From an uncultured Candidatus Melainabacteria bacterium (GTDB lineage: Bacteria; Cyanobacteriota; Vampirovibrionia; Gastranaerophilales; Gastranaerophilaceae), in the NCBI GenBank assembly GCA_934754655.1, contig CAKVIC010000006.1, forward strand, positions 41,732-105,731: 64,000 nucleotides of DNA, written 5' to 3'. Shown piece after piece: positions 1 to 7,427 of this stretch; within the stretch, counting starts at the first letter, position 1; each line of letters starts with the position of its first letter. The position numbers and the translations under genes were made by a program. The notes under the pieces were generated by a model that saw only the letters and a program-made list of their open reading frames with translations, was not told the DNA's origin and did not search any database.

Positions 1-7
1 AATAAAT

Positions 8-84
8 GGGAGCGTAGCTCAGTTGGTTAGAGCGCTTGCCTGTCACGCAAGAGGTCGCGAGTTCGAGCCTCGTCGTTCCCGCCA
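8..84 (+). tRNA. tRNA-Asp (GTC)
   Basis: Cloverleaf read directly: acceptor stem GGGAGCG pairs with CGTTCCC (one G-U), followed by discriminator G and an encoded CCA. The anticodon stem CTTGC/GCAAG encloses the loop CTGTCAC, giving anticodon GTC (Asp). The T-loop GTTCGAG is normal. A terminator-like hairpin follows at once. Confidence 0.96.
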
Positions 85-86
85 TT

Positions 87-117
87 AAAAAGACTTACAA
101 AAGTAAGTCTTTTTTTA
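87..117 (+). terminator. Intrinsic terminator after tRNA-Asp
   Basis: Perfect stem AAAGACTTAC/GTAAGTCTTT with an AAAA loop, followed by a T run. It sits 3 nt after the tRNA CCA end, so it should end the tRNA transcript. Confidence 0.85.
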
Positions 118-140
118 TTGAACGCCTCGGCTCTCACGAG

Positions 141-170
141 TTCTCGCTATCGGATTATTGCTCCACGCTA
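141..170. repeat. 30-bp direct repeat, copy 1
   Basis: Thirty bases identical to 6571-6600. This copy lies 57 bp after the tRNA-Asp end. The two copies bracket the accessory segment with the transposase fragment and broken genes. Confidence 0.85.
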
Positions 171-440
171 CGCAGTCGTTCTGTATTGGAAAGCATGATT
201 TGGTTTGTACGGGTAAAATGATTTAATTGAGCAACGCATTGTTATTACTGAATTTCAAGGATATATTTACGTTGTACGGATAAAGTGAGCTAAATAGGAA
301 AAGCCCAATTTGAAATTTTTGAAAAAATCTAACACTTAGTTTGATATTTACGACCTATTTTATTTAATTGATTCAGAAAAGACACAACGGTCGGAATTAG
401 TGTTCCAATTTCTTGCATTCGGAGTTAATGTGTCAGTACG

Positions 441-689
441 ATGAATAATGAAGAATTTATTAGCATTAATAAAGTTGCTGAAGCAAAAGGTTTAAAAAGT
501 AATCGTTCACTACGTTTAGAAATAAATAAACCAGAAAGTAAATATATTGCTCGTGAAGTAAAAGTCAATGGTGGAACTTCTTATGAAATATTGTATTCAA
601 GTCTTGAACCTGAAATTCAACAAAAACTTCGTGAGGGTAATCCAAAATCAACAGCACTTGTTCCCCTAATTAAATTAGAGTACACATAA
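441..689 (+). pseudogene. 5' fragment of a Mu-type transposase gene
   Basis: The 82 residues look like the N-terminal DNA-binding (winged-helix, MuA-N type) domain of Mu-like transposases: EFISINKVAEAKGLKSNRSL, then a segment like YEILYSSLEPEIQQKL that normally leads into the linker before the catalytic DDE core. The frame stops soon after, and no DDE domain is seen downstream, where non-coding sequence and the reductase gene follow. MuA-type proteins are normally about 600-700 residues, so this is a truncated remnant. No ribosome binding site is evident before the ATG. It could persist as a small DNA-binding protein, but decay is more likely. Confidence 0.65.
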
Positions 690-829
690 AATAGGAAGCC
701 GTCCAAATACCCGATTGATAAACCGACAAAATTTTCTTAAACCAATCATATAACTTATTTTAAACTTGGTTTGACTCTAGCTATAACAAATCATAAAGGC
801 TATTAAAAATATCAGCTTTATATATTTTA

Positions 830-3211
830 TTAAATAAATAAATTAGAATTAGCATTATTACTTTCTGATATATATTTTGCAACTCCTCCAATCTCTATTC
901 CTTCAATCAATTCTTCTTTTGTTATACTCATGACATCCATTGACATATTACAAGCAATAAACTTAATTCCATTCTTTTGTGCTTGAGTAATCAATTCTGA
1001 AAGTGTAGAAATATTCTTGTTTTTCATAACCAATTTCATCATCATAGAGCCTAAACCTTCCATATTCATTTTAGAAAGAGTTAAATTTTTAGCCCCTTTT
1101 GGCATCATCATATCAAACATTTTATTAATAAATGATTTTCTTACTTTTACATTTTCTTTTCTTAAAATATTCAAGCCCCAAAAAGTAAAGAACATAGTAA
1201 CGTCTTTGCCACTTGCTTTAGCTCCATTGGCAATAATAAATGATGCCATTGCCTTATCTAAATCATTTGAAAATACAACTATTGTTTGTCCATTTTTAGT
1301 TGCAACAATTTGATTCTCTTTTAGAAATTGTCCTTTTTGTATTGTTGCAACTATCTTTTTATCAACGGTATTAATGTTTATTAAACTATTTCCGGTTGAT
1401 TCACACCACCCTTCAACATCTGAATAAAAACCTTTATCTGTTGAAGCTATCTCTAAAATTTCTCCGTTATTAAGTTTAGAAATATTTTCAGCTAATTTCA
1501 TAATTGGTCCTGGACTCGATAAACCACTGGCGTCGATTTTTACAATTTCCTGTTTATTTATATGAGAACCTATAGCTGGAACAAATGCTTGTGATTTTAT
1601 TGTTTTACGTTCTTTATCTCTTTGAAGTTCTGAATATAATTTCATTCCACCCATAAAAGAATAAACATTATTGAAACCATTTTGAATAAGAATTCTTGAT
1701 GCTAAATAACTTGTATATCCGGAATTACAAATTAAAATAACTTTCTTGTCTTTTGGAATTTCATTTAATCTTTCTCTCAATTTTTCTATTGGAATATTTA
1801 TTGCTCCATTTATTGTTTTTGCATTAAAACTTTCCGGTATTCGGACATCTACAATAAATGAGTCATTCAAATCTTCATAAAACGCAGGTTTAACAAAACC
1901 TTTAAGCACATTATCTGCACACATACCTAAAATATTAACAGGGTCTTTTGCTGAGGAATAAGGAGGAGCATAACAAAGTTCGCTATCTAAAAGTTCTTGA
2001 ATAGTGCCATTATTTCTCATTATTGATGCTATAACATCAATTCTCTTCTCTGTTCCTTCTTGTCCTACAGCTTGAGCTCCAAAGATTTTACCGGCATTGT
2101 TGAATAAAAGTTTATATAAAGCAGATGTCGAATTCGGATAATATCCTGCAAGAGAATTACCAAATACAAATATTTTCCAATAAGGAATATTTTCTCTTTT
2201 TAAAAGCTTTTCATTATAGCCGGTACAAGCAACAGTATAATCAAAAACTTTCAATACAGATGTTCCTTGTGATTTTTTGTAAATCGAATTAATACCGCAA
2301 ATATTATCTGCAATAATTCTTCCTTGTCTGTTTGCAGGACCTGCTAATGGAATTAATACATCATTATTAGTTACAAAACTTTTTATTTCTACACTATCGC
2401 CACCGGCATAAATATTTTCATCATTAGTTTGCATTCTATCATTAACTTTTATCCCTTTATTAACTTCCAACCCAGATTTTTTTGCAAGTGTTGTTTCAGG
2501 ATTTATTCCAATTGATAAAATTGCCATATCATAATCAATTTGAAGTCCGGAATTTAATTCTATTTTTGTTGCGGAAAAGCTTTTGACACCATTTGATAAT
2601 ATTAATTCAACTCCATTGGCTCGCATTTCATTTTGAGCAAAACAAGCCACTTCATAATCCACTGGTGTTAGAATTTGATCTGCTGATTCTACTACTTTGG
2701 TTTCAATTCCTAAATGTGCTAAATTCTCAGCCATTTCTATTCCAATAAAGCCTGCCCCTATTACAACAGCGGTTTTTACTTCGTTTTTTGAAATATATTC
2801 TTTAATTTTATCGGCATCTTTTAATGTCCTAACAGTAAAAATATTTTGTCTATCAATCCCATTTAATTTAGGAATGATTGGATTTCCACCTTGTGCTAAA
2901 ACAAGTTTGTCATAATAAAATTTTTCACCGGTACTAGATAGAACATATTTTTCTTTTCTATTAATTTCAACAACTTCTGTATTTAATCTTACATCTATAT
3001 TAAAACTGTCTTTAAATTTTTTAGGATTTGACACTAAAATTCTATCTCTATCATTTATAACATTTGAGCAATAATATGGTAATCCACAATTCGCAATAGA
3101 AACTTCGTTTGTACGTTCTAAAATTGTAATTTCGCAACTTTCATCCAGTCTTCTTAATCTTGTTGCACAACTCGCTCCACAAGCACCACCACCTACTATT
3201 ATTACTTTCAT
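830..3211 (-). CDS. Four-domain CoA-disulfide / persulfide reductase (FAD-rhodanese-TusA-DsrE)
   Basis: 793-residue flavoprotein. Residues 1-310 form the FAD/NAD(P)H disulfide oxidoreductase core, with an N-terminal GGGACGASCA nucleotide motif, the single-cysteine motif NCGLPYY (Cys42) typical of CoA-disulfide reductases, a second nucleotide fold (VVIGAGFIG, about 149-157) and the FAD motif YAGGDS near 268. A dimerisation domain follows (about 325-430), then rhodanese (about 440-535, active Cys495 in ILICNSGYT), a TusA-like domain (about 557-625) and a DsrE-like domain (about 643-793, Cys in IACNMSMD). Multidomain members of this family reduce CoA disulfides or CoA/protein persulfides with NAD(P)H in the cytoplasm. 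Odd: the TusA motif reads SSPGP instead of CPxP, so its sulfur-carrying cysteine is absent. GGAGG lies just before the ATG. Divergent from the RHH-NifX gene. Confidence 0.92.
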   Translation of the reverse strand: MKVIIVGGGACGASCATRLRRLDESCEITILERTNEVSIANCGLPYYCSNVINDRDRILVSNPKKFKDSFNIDVRLNTEVVEINRKEKYVLSSTGEKFYYDKLVLAQGGNPIIPKLNGIDRQNIFTVRTLKDADKIKEYISKNEVKTAVVIGAGFIGIEMAENLAHLGIETKVVESADQILTPVDYEVACFAQNEMRANGVELILSNGVKSFSATKIELNSGLQIDYDMAILSIGINPETTLAKKSGLEVNKGIKVNDRMQTNDENIYAGGDSVEIKSFVTNNDVLIPLAGPANRQGRIIADNICGINSIYKKSQGTSVLKVFDYTVACTGYNEKLLKRENIPYWKIFVFGNSLAGYYPNSTSALYKLLFNNAGKIFGAQAVGQEGTEKRIDVIASIMRNNGTIQELLDSELCYAPPYSSAKDPVNILGMCADNVLKGFVKPAFYEDLNDSFIVDVRIPESFNAKTINGAINIPIEKLRERLNEIPKDKKVILICNSGYTSYLASRILIQNGFNNVYSFMGGMKLYSELQRDKERKTIKSQAFVPAIGSHINKQEIVKIDASGLSSPGPIMKLAENISKLNNGEILEIASTDKGFYSDVEGWCESTGNSLININTVDKKIVATIQKGQFLKENQIVATKNGQTIVVFSNDLDKAMASFIIANGAKASGKDVTMFFTFWGLNILRKENVKVRKSFINKMFDMMMPKGAKNLTLSKMNMEGLGSMMMKLVMKNKNISTLSELITQAQKNGIKFIACNMSMDVMSITKEELIEGIEIGGVAKYISESNNANSNLFI

Positions 3212-3232
3212 AATACCTCCGCTTTATAAACA

Positions 3233-3260
3233 TTTTGATTATGTATTGACATTATCAAAA
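3233..3260. promoter_or_regulatory. Imperfect palindrome, candidate operator in the divergent intergenic region
   Basis: TTTTGATTATG (3233-3243) and CATTATCAAAA (3250-3260) are inverted repeats with one mismatch and a 6-bp centre. The palindrome overlaps the -35 box of the plus-strand promoter and lies upstream of both divergent genes. The adjacent gene carries a ribbon-helix-helix domain, so autoregulation and co-regulation of the reductase is the simplest reading (inference). Confidence 0.55.
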
Positions 3261-3274
3261 TAATATACTAATAT
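3246..3274 (+). promoter_or_regulatory. Sigma-70-type promoter for the RHH-NifX gene
   Basis: TTGACA at 3246-3251, a 17-bp spacer, then TAATAT at 3269-3274. The predicted start near 3281 leaves only about 10 nt before the ATG at 3292, so the transcript would be nearly leaderless or initiate mainly from the internal start at 3520. Confidence 0.65.
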
Positions 3275-3291
3275 TTGTTTGAGGTCAAGAT

Positions 3292-3921
3292 ATGGAAAAA
3301 AATAATTGTAATAAAAATAACTGTTGGGGTGGAAAACGTGAATGTGCAGGAAGAAAAAGAACTTGCCGTAAAAAAGTTTCATTTAACAGACGAATTAATG
3401 AAGACGTTTTAAATATTTTGAGAGAGTATGCCCAAAATCACAACATGACAGATACAGAAGCTTTAGAGTGTGCAATTATTTTGCAATCTAATATAGAAAA
3501 ATTAAAAGGAGATAAAATTATGAAAATTGTAATTCCATCAGCAGATGAAAAACTTTGTGGACATTTTGGACATTGTGAATACTTTACTTTTGTAGAAGTT
3601 AATCCTGAATCAAAAGAAATTTTAAATATTGAAAAGAAAGTTCCTGAAGAAGGAATTTCTTGTCAAAGTGCTAATTGGATTGCTTCACAAGGTGCAAACG
3701 TTGTTTTAGCAGGTGGCATGGGTGGACGTCCGATGGCAATATTTGCTCAAAACGGGGTAAAAATCGTAGCCGGTTGTCCTGAATTAGGAATTGAAGAAGT
3801 TGTTACGCAATATTTAAACAATACATTATTGACAGGTGAAAACAGTTGTGGCGGTGAACACCATCATTGCCATGGTCATCACCATGAACATCAACATGGA
3901 AAAAATCATTGTCATCAATAA
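3292..3921 (+). CDS. Ribbon-helix-helix / NifX-NifB-like fusion protein with His-rich tail
   Basis: 209 residues in three parts. Residues 1-28 are basic with four cysteines (6, 11, 18, 25). Residues 28-70 look like a ribbon-helix-helix DNA-binding domain (strand KKVSFNRRI, then two helices). Residues 77-185 match the dinitrogenase iron-molybdenum cofactor biosynthesis family (NifX/NifB C-terminal type; MKIVIPSADEKLCGHFGHCE, GISCQSANWI, AGGMGGRP). The tail is His-rich (HHHCHGHHHEHQHG), suggesting metal binding. No nitrogenase genes are nearby, and such small proteins also occur outside nitrogen fixation. The divergent persulfide reductase and the promoter palindrome suggest a metal- or sulfur-responsive regulator (inference). 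Methionine 77 has its own strong ribosome binding site. Confidence 0.8.
   Translation: MEKNNCNKNNCWGGKRECAGRKRTCRKKVSFNRRINEDVLNILREYAQNHNMTDTEALECAIILQSNIEKLKGDKIMKIVIPSADEKLCGHFGHCEYFTFVEVNPESKEILNIEKKVPEEGISCQSANWIASQGANVVLAGGMGGRPMAIFAQNGVKIVAGCPELGIEEVVTQYLNNTLLTGENSCGGEHHHCHGHHHEHQHGKNHCHQ
3504..3522 (+). promoter_or_regulatory. Internal ribosome binding site and ATG at residue 77 of the fusion gene
   Basis: AAAAGGAG at 3504-3511 with an 8-nt spacer before the ATG at 3520-3522, exactly at the junction of the RHH part and the NifX-like domain. It is stronger than the GAGG before the first ATG. The gene may make both a long DNA-binding form and a short NifX-like form, or may be two formerly separate genes joined in frame. 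Confidence 0.6.
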
Positions 3922-3937
3922 TTAAATTCGTAAAAGT

Positions 3938-3970
3938 AAAAGCCGGAAGAAAATTTTCTTTCGGCTTTTT
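3938..3970 (+). terminator. Intrinsic terminator after the RHH-NifX gene
   Basis: AAAGCCGGAAGAAAA pairs with TTTTCTTTCGGCTTT (one mismatch) and is followed by a short T run. It ends the plus-strand transcript just before the minus-strand pseudogene. Confidence 0.8.
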
Positions 3971-3972
3971 GA

Positions 3973-4652
3973 TTATGACGATACTGAATAAATTTTAATA
4001 CAAGATTCTTCATCCCAAAGAGGAGAAAGACCTTTAGCTACATTATTATTAAACATTTCTGATGTTAAATACGCTTTTGCATTTTCAATAGAATCAAATC
4101 CATGCAAAACTTGAACATCTTCATCTCTTACCAAAAGATTTTTGGTCAAAGCACCTTTAATTTCTTTTAAAACACTCCATTCTTCACCGTTAAAGCCTTT
4201 AATAAAACTATTCTTAATAGCTTCAAAAAATTCTAATACTCCAAAACCTACGTAAGCACCTGTCCCAGAACTTTTTGTGATTGTTATTTTGTAATATTTG
4301 AAATTATCAAAATATGAAAGTCCGAAGTATCTTCTTTCATTTTATACCCAATTAAGGTTATCAACATACTGACCTAACAATGTCCAATTTGTATCATCAT
4401 TACTTTTTTCAACAATAAAATCACTAGGACAATGTGTTGATGCATCAGCTGAATTTCTTGCATTAATACAAAACGCTTTAAATTTTGGCGATTCTTTTCT
4501 AAATTTTGTATGTTTATATTCCGAAAAATGTTTTTAATTTTATAAAACCTTTTGCCCTAAATAATCAAACCAAGTGTTACAAGAAATCATTTCATGTGTT
4601 CTTTTACAATTAGTCCAATTTGGATTTGATTGATTATATAAACTTTCCTAAT
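3973..4652 (-). pseudogene. Broken discoidin-like (F5/8 type C-like) gene, phage-tail-like
   Basis: Read on the minus strand, one frame stays protein-like for about 225 codons but has three in-frame stops: two close together near 4540 and one at about 4345, each with plausible sequence on both sides. The middle (FKAFCINARNSADASTHCPS, DDTNWTLLGQYVDN, KYYKITITKSSGTGAYVGFG) has the Trp/Gly pattern of a discoidin-type domain, as on some phage tail and surface proteins. The last 80 codons, ending YSVSS before the TAA, form a separate small domain that I do not recognise. No valid start remains. A 57-bp piece of its 5' part is repeated at 6514-6570. Confidence 0.7.
4552..4608. repeat. 57-bp repeat (copy 1, inside the discoidin-like pseudogene)
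   Basis: Matches 6514-6570 with a single mismatch (T4558 against A6520). It is part of the coding remnant, so the second copy is a displaced fragment of this gene. Confidence 0.9.
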
Positions 4653-4943
4653 TCTAGGCTAATAGAGGCTATTTTTCCGGAATGAGATTTAAGTTTCAAA
4701 GTACACCAAAAGGGACTTTTTGAGTGCTCAAAAGTCCACAAAATTTTCTAAATTTTTAATTAAATTTACCTCTCCCCTTGAACACATTTTCCTCTTAGCT
4801 GTTGGACAAAATAAGTACTAAAAGCCTATTTTGAAATTTCTTGTATTTTGAGATGTGTCGAATTATCTTTGAGATTGGGATTTAGACTTGATTTTTACCA
4901 TAACAAGAGTGATGAATGTCCTTGCAAAAGAAAGGATTTTGTA
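4653..4943. other. Non-coding stretch with a hairpin
   Basis: No convincing gene is seen. A hairpin at 4713-4737 (GGACTTTT/AAAAGTCC with GAG/CTC inside) has no T run on the plus strand, so it is not a clear terminator. Confidence 0.4.
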
Positions 4944-5318
4944 ATGATAGAAAAAGAGTATCAATTAAGCTTGGTTGACGACGTTAAACTGGCACGCATC
5001 AGCAGAGCTGATGACTTCAGTCCTCTGTCGCCAATCCGCTGTGGAACAAAGATTTTAAATCTTAAAACTAAAGAAATCGGTTTATTGATTTGCATTTGGA
5101 AAAATAAATTTGCTGATGGGGAAGTAAATTGTCTTGGATTTCTTCAACGCTCACAGAGTTTCGCTTTTAGCACTTCGTGCAAGTCGGCTCAATCTGTTCG
5201 CTATCCGAGTTTCACCCGTACAGAAATCCGCTTTACAACTTATGTAGATAAGCAAGGGAAAATATACAATATTGAATTAGATAACATCAGAGGTTTTGAA
5301 GATGATTTTGAGAAATAA
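4944..5318 (+). CDS. Hypothetical protein interrupted by repeat-derived sequence
   Basis: 124 residues from the ATG at 4944, chosen because AAAGGA lies 8 nt upstream; the frame is open back to 4848 but without a ribosome site there. The N-terminal half (MIEKEYQLSLVDDVKLARIS, then a KTKEIGLLICIWKNKFADGE segment) and the C-terminal end (FTTYVDKQGKIYNIELDNIR) read as ordinary AT-rich coding sequence. Between them about 30 codons (bases 5145-5235) are richer in G+C and contain a 25-bp word that also occurs at 14000-14024 outside any gene. A dispersed repeat therefore appears to have inserted in frame. Function unknown; probably decaying. Confidence 0.45.
   Translation: MIEKEYQLSLVDDVKLARISRADDFSPLSPIRCGTKILNLKTKEIGLLICIWKNKFADGEVNCLGFLQRSQSFAFSTSCKSAQSVRYPSFTRTEIRFTTYVDKQGKIYNIELDNIRGFEDDFEK
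5182..5206. repeat. 25-bp dispersed repeat word
   Basis: Identical to 14000-14024 (begins AGTCGGCTCAATC). Both copies are followed within about 35 bp by words like AAATCCGCT, so they are parts of one longer, diverged repeat family. Confidence 0.75.
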
Positions 5319-5330
5319 ATTAACATAAGA

Positions 5331-5535
5331 AACTCTGAATATTTCTTATTTTGAATTTAGAAAACGTTTTGCAAGAGAATTACAAATAGAATTTGAAAGT
5401 TACCGTCAAACTCAGTTAAATAAATATTCTTACAAAATTAAATATAACAATTCCATTGAACAAGATTTTTGCTTTGACCTTCAATGGAATTTTAATCATT
5501 TTAGCAATTCAAATTGGTACGTAGAAAGAATGTAA
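5331..5535 (+). pseudogene. 3' remnant of an unidentified gene
   Basis: One plus-strand frame reads about 65 plausible codons without a start: it contains EFRKRFARELQIEFESYRQT and ends NSNWYVERM before the TAA at 5533-5535. Composition and residue usage look like real protein and there is no ATG or ribosome site at the 5' side, so it is a truncated gene end. I do not recognise the family. It lies in the decayed accessory segment next to the transposase and discoidin remnants. Confidence 0.4.
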
Positions 5536-5686
5536 CAAACCTTGTTCAAAACGTGTTCAAAATCCGTCTCATTGAATTTTTATTTGTTATTGGTATAAAT
5601 TTAACTCTAAAAAAATAAAACCAAAAATAAATTTTGAAAAATTTATCAAATTAACTACTACAAAATTATGTACATTCTTGTATAAA

Positions 5687-6307
5687 TTAATATACAAATC
5701 TATTTTCGTTACAAATATATGCTACGAGTTTTGCATTTGGAAATTTTCCAACTCCTAAATCAATACCAATTTTATCTGATTCAACCAATGGAGTTGCAAA
5801 TGGAGTGTGTCCAAAGATTACCTTTTGCTTTAACTTATGTTTATGATTGAAGAAGTTTTCTCTGATAAACAAGAAATCTTCTAACTCCTGTTTTTCTAGT
5901 GGCTTATCAGGTCTAATCCCCGCATGAACAAATAGAAACTTATCTGTGAGGTAATATGTTTTTAAACTACAAAAAAAATCTCCATGAATTTTAAAGATAT
6001 TATCAATAGAACCATAGCTATCAATTGTTTGTAATCCACCATACTCAAGAAATTGACTTTTAAAATAATCGTTACCCTCATTGGCTTTTAAGAGATAATA
6101 ACAATGATTTCCTAAAAGGAATTCACAATGACAAGTTTTAGACAATTGCAATAGGGTTTCAACAACTTCTTTTGAGTAATAACCCCTATCTATGTAATCA
6201 CCAAGGAATACCACAGTATCGTCTATTTGTGGTTTTAGTTTGATTAATAAATTATTTAGTTTATGCACCTCGCCATGTATAGCGGCTATTGCTATAAGTC
6301 TGCTCAT
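5687..6307 (-). CDS. PPP-family metallophosphoesterase with altered metal-site motif
   Basis: 206-residue calcineurin-like phosphoesterase of the bacterial PPP type (diadenosine tetraphosphatase or protein phosphatase-like). Motifs GDYIDRG (near 36-42), GNH (near 66-68), HAG (near 128) and GHTP (near 165) are present, and the length is normal. The first motif, normally GDxHG, reads AAIHG, so the metal-binding aspartate is alanine; GNHE reads GNHC. Each change needs one base (GGC to GCC, GAT to GCT). The enzyme may have lost or changed its metal site, so activity is doubtful. It stands alone between the decayed accessory segment and the Ycf46 cluster. Confidence 0.8.
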   Translation of the reverse strand: MSRLIAIAAIHGEVHKLNNLLIKLKPQIDDTVVFLGDYIDRGYYSKEVVETLLQLSKTCHCEFLLGNHCYYLLKANEGNDYFKSQFLEYGGLQTIDSYGSIDNIFKIHGDFFCSLKTYYLTDKFLFVHAGIRPDKPLEKQELEDFLFIRENFFNHKHKLKQKVIFGHTPFATPLVESDKIGIDLGVGKFPNAKLVAYICNENRFVY

Positions 6308-6633
6308 TTCATTTTAAGTCCATACTATTCAACTTCTATTAAATCTTTTGAATCTGATTTCATTTATGGGACCATAGGAGAAATTATACCATGGATATTT
6401 TAGATAGATTAACAAAATCAAATTTTAGGAACAGATCTCATTTGTATTTATAGTTTAATTTATGAAAACCAAGAGAAAATTGATTATTAAATAGTAAAAT
6501 TTTTGAGTTAACATTGCCCAAAATAATCAAACCAAGTGTTACAAGAAATCATTTCATGTGTTCTTTTACATTCTCGCTATCGGATTATTGCTCCACGCTA
6601 ACAAAGTTTGTAAAAATATAGAAAAAATTTAAT
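6308..6633. other. Gene-free stretch ending in a repeat chimera
   Basis: No gene is seen. At 6514-6570 it holds a 57-bp fragment of the discoidin-like pseudogene, joined without any gap to the 30-bp repeat at 6571-6600 that also lies beside tRNA-Asp. The join at 6570/6571 looks like a recombination junction. Confidence 0.7.
6571..6600. repeat. 30-bp direct repeat, copy 2
   Basis: Identical to 141-170. With copy 1 it encloses about 6.4 kb carrying most of the mobile-element debris of this end of the window. Confidence 0.85.
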
Positions 6634-6849
6634 TTAATCATATTTTATATTTATATTATTCTTTTCAGGAGTATATTCTTCTTGCTCTGTTTCATAATAT
6701 TCTTGTGATAATTGTGTATCTAAAATTTTTACATCAACAATTTTTTTTAAAATTTCAATATAATCTAGACATTTTTTACCTTTTACTCCTTGTGTTTCCA
6801 TTTGAATTTCGCCGTTTGGTAACAATTTTATTTGTAATTTTTTTGTCAT
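6634..6849 (-). CDS. DUF2997-like small protein of the Ycf46 cluster
   Basis: 71 residues. The pattern KLQIKLLPNGEIQMETQGVK followed by GKKC is typical of DUF2997 proteins, which accompany DUF1257 and Ycf46-type ATPase genes in cyanobacteria and other bacteria. It is the last gene of the minus-strand cluster, 8 nt after the DUF1257-like gene. The role is unknown; a small partner of the ATPase is plausible. The C-terminal 25 residues are acidic and low in complexity. Confidence 0.65.
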   Translation of the reverse strand: MTKKLQIKLLPNGEIQMETQGVKGKKCLDYIEILKKIVDVKILDTQLSQEYYETEQEEYTPEKNNINIKYD

Positions 6850-6857
6850 ATCTTTTC

Positions 6858-7412
6858 CTATTCTTCTAAATTAATAGTTAAAATTATGGTATTATCTTCT
6901 AACACCTCTTCTTCTTCTACATTCATATTATTTTCTTTTAATTTTTCAAGAATATGTATATATGCTTCTTCTTGCACATTTAAAGTATATTCATTGTTTA
7001 AATCATTAATTTTTTCATCAATTTTACAATTTTCAGGACATATAATATTTAAATTGTATTGAGAATTAACATTATTTTTTTCAAATTTTAAAGTATAATT
7101 ATCAACTTTACATATAATTTTATCATTATTTACACTTAGATTCTCTACACCATATTCTTTTAAAGTTTTTATCAACAATTTACCATCTGTATATGCTGTT
7201 ATGTATGTAGTTTCTGCAATATTTATATTTTGGATATCATGAAATTTTTTAACATCATTTTTTAAATCTGCAATATCGCTAGAAAAATCTTTAATTTCAA
7301 ATTCATGATTTTGTATTACTTTTTTTTTTGCCATATAGCCAACTGAGCCAAGTGCAACACCGGCTATTACGTATGCTAAACTTACTGGTAAAGCAATTAT
7401 CGTGCAGGACAT
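6858..7412 (-). CDS. DUF1257 (Ycf35)-like protein with N-terminal hydrophobic segment
   Basis: 184 residues. The N-terminus (residues 2-27, ending GVALGSVGYMA) is hydrophobic and probably a membrane anchor. Residues 70-184 show the alternating strand/helix pattern of DUF1257/Ycf35 proteins (LLIKTLKEYGVENL, then a KVDNYTLKFEKNNV strand, and a final helix before EDNTIILTINLEE). Assignment rests on this weak pattern plus position between a Ycf46-like ATPase and a DUF2997-like gene, the usual neighbourhood of DUF1257. Function is unknown. The membrane segment is unusual for the family. Confidence 0.55.
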   Translation of the reverse strand: MSCTIIALPVSLAYVIAGVALGSVGYMAKKKVIQNHEFEIKDFSSDIADLKNDVKKFHDIQNINIAETTYITAYTDGKLLIKTLKEYGVENLSVNNDKIICKVDNYTLKFEKNNVNSQYNLNIICPENCKIDEKINDLNNEYTLNVQEEAYIHILEKLKENNMNVEEEEVLEDNTIILTINLEE

Positions 7413-7427
7413 AATTTTCTCCTTTTA

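Larger units (their letters stand above)
85..440. other. Gene-free stretch next to tRNA-Asp
   Basis: Apart from the terminator and the 30-bp repeat at 141-170, no convincing gene is seen. The part at 120-200 is richer in G+C than its surroundings and resembles the dispersed repeat words found near 5150-5240 and 13920-14060. It lies between a tRNA 3' end and a transposase remnant, so it may be an old integration boundary. Confidence 0.5.

Noticed and set aside
36..221. Open frame across tRNA-Asp and the terminator
   Set aside because: It overlaps a certain tRNA and repeat DNA; residue composition is not protein-like.
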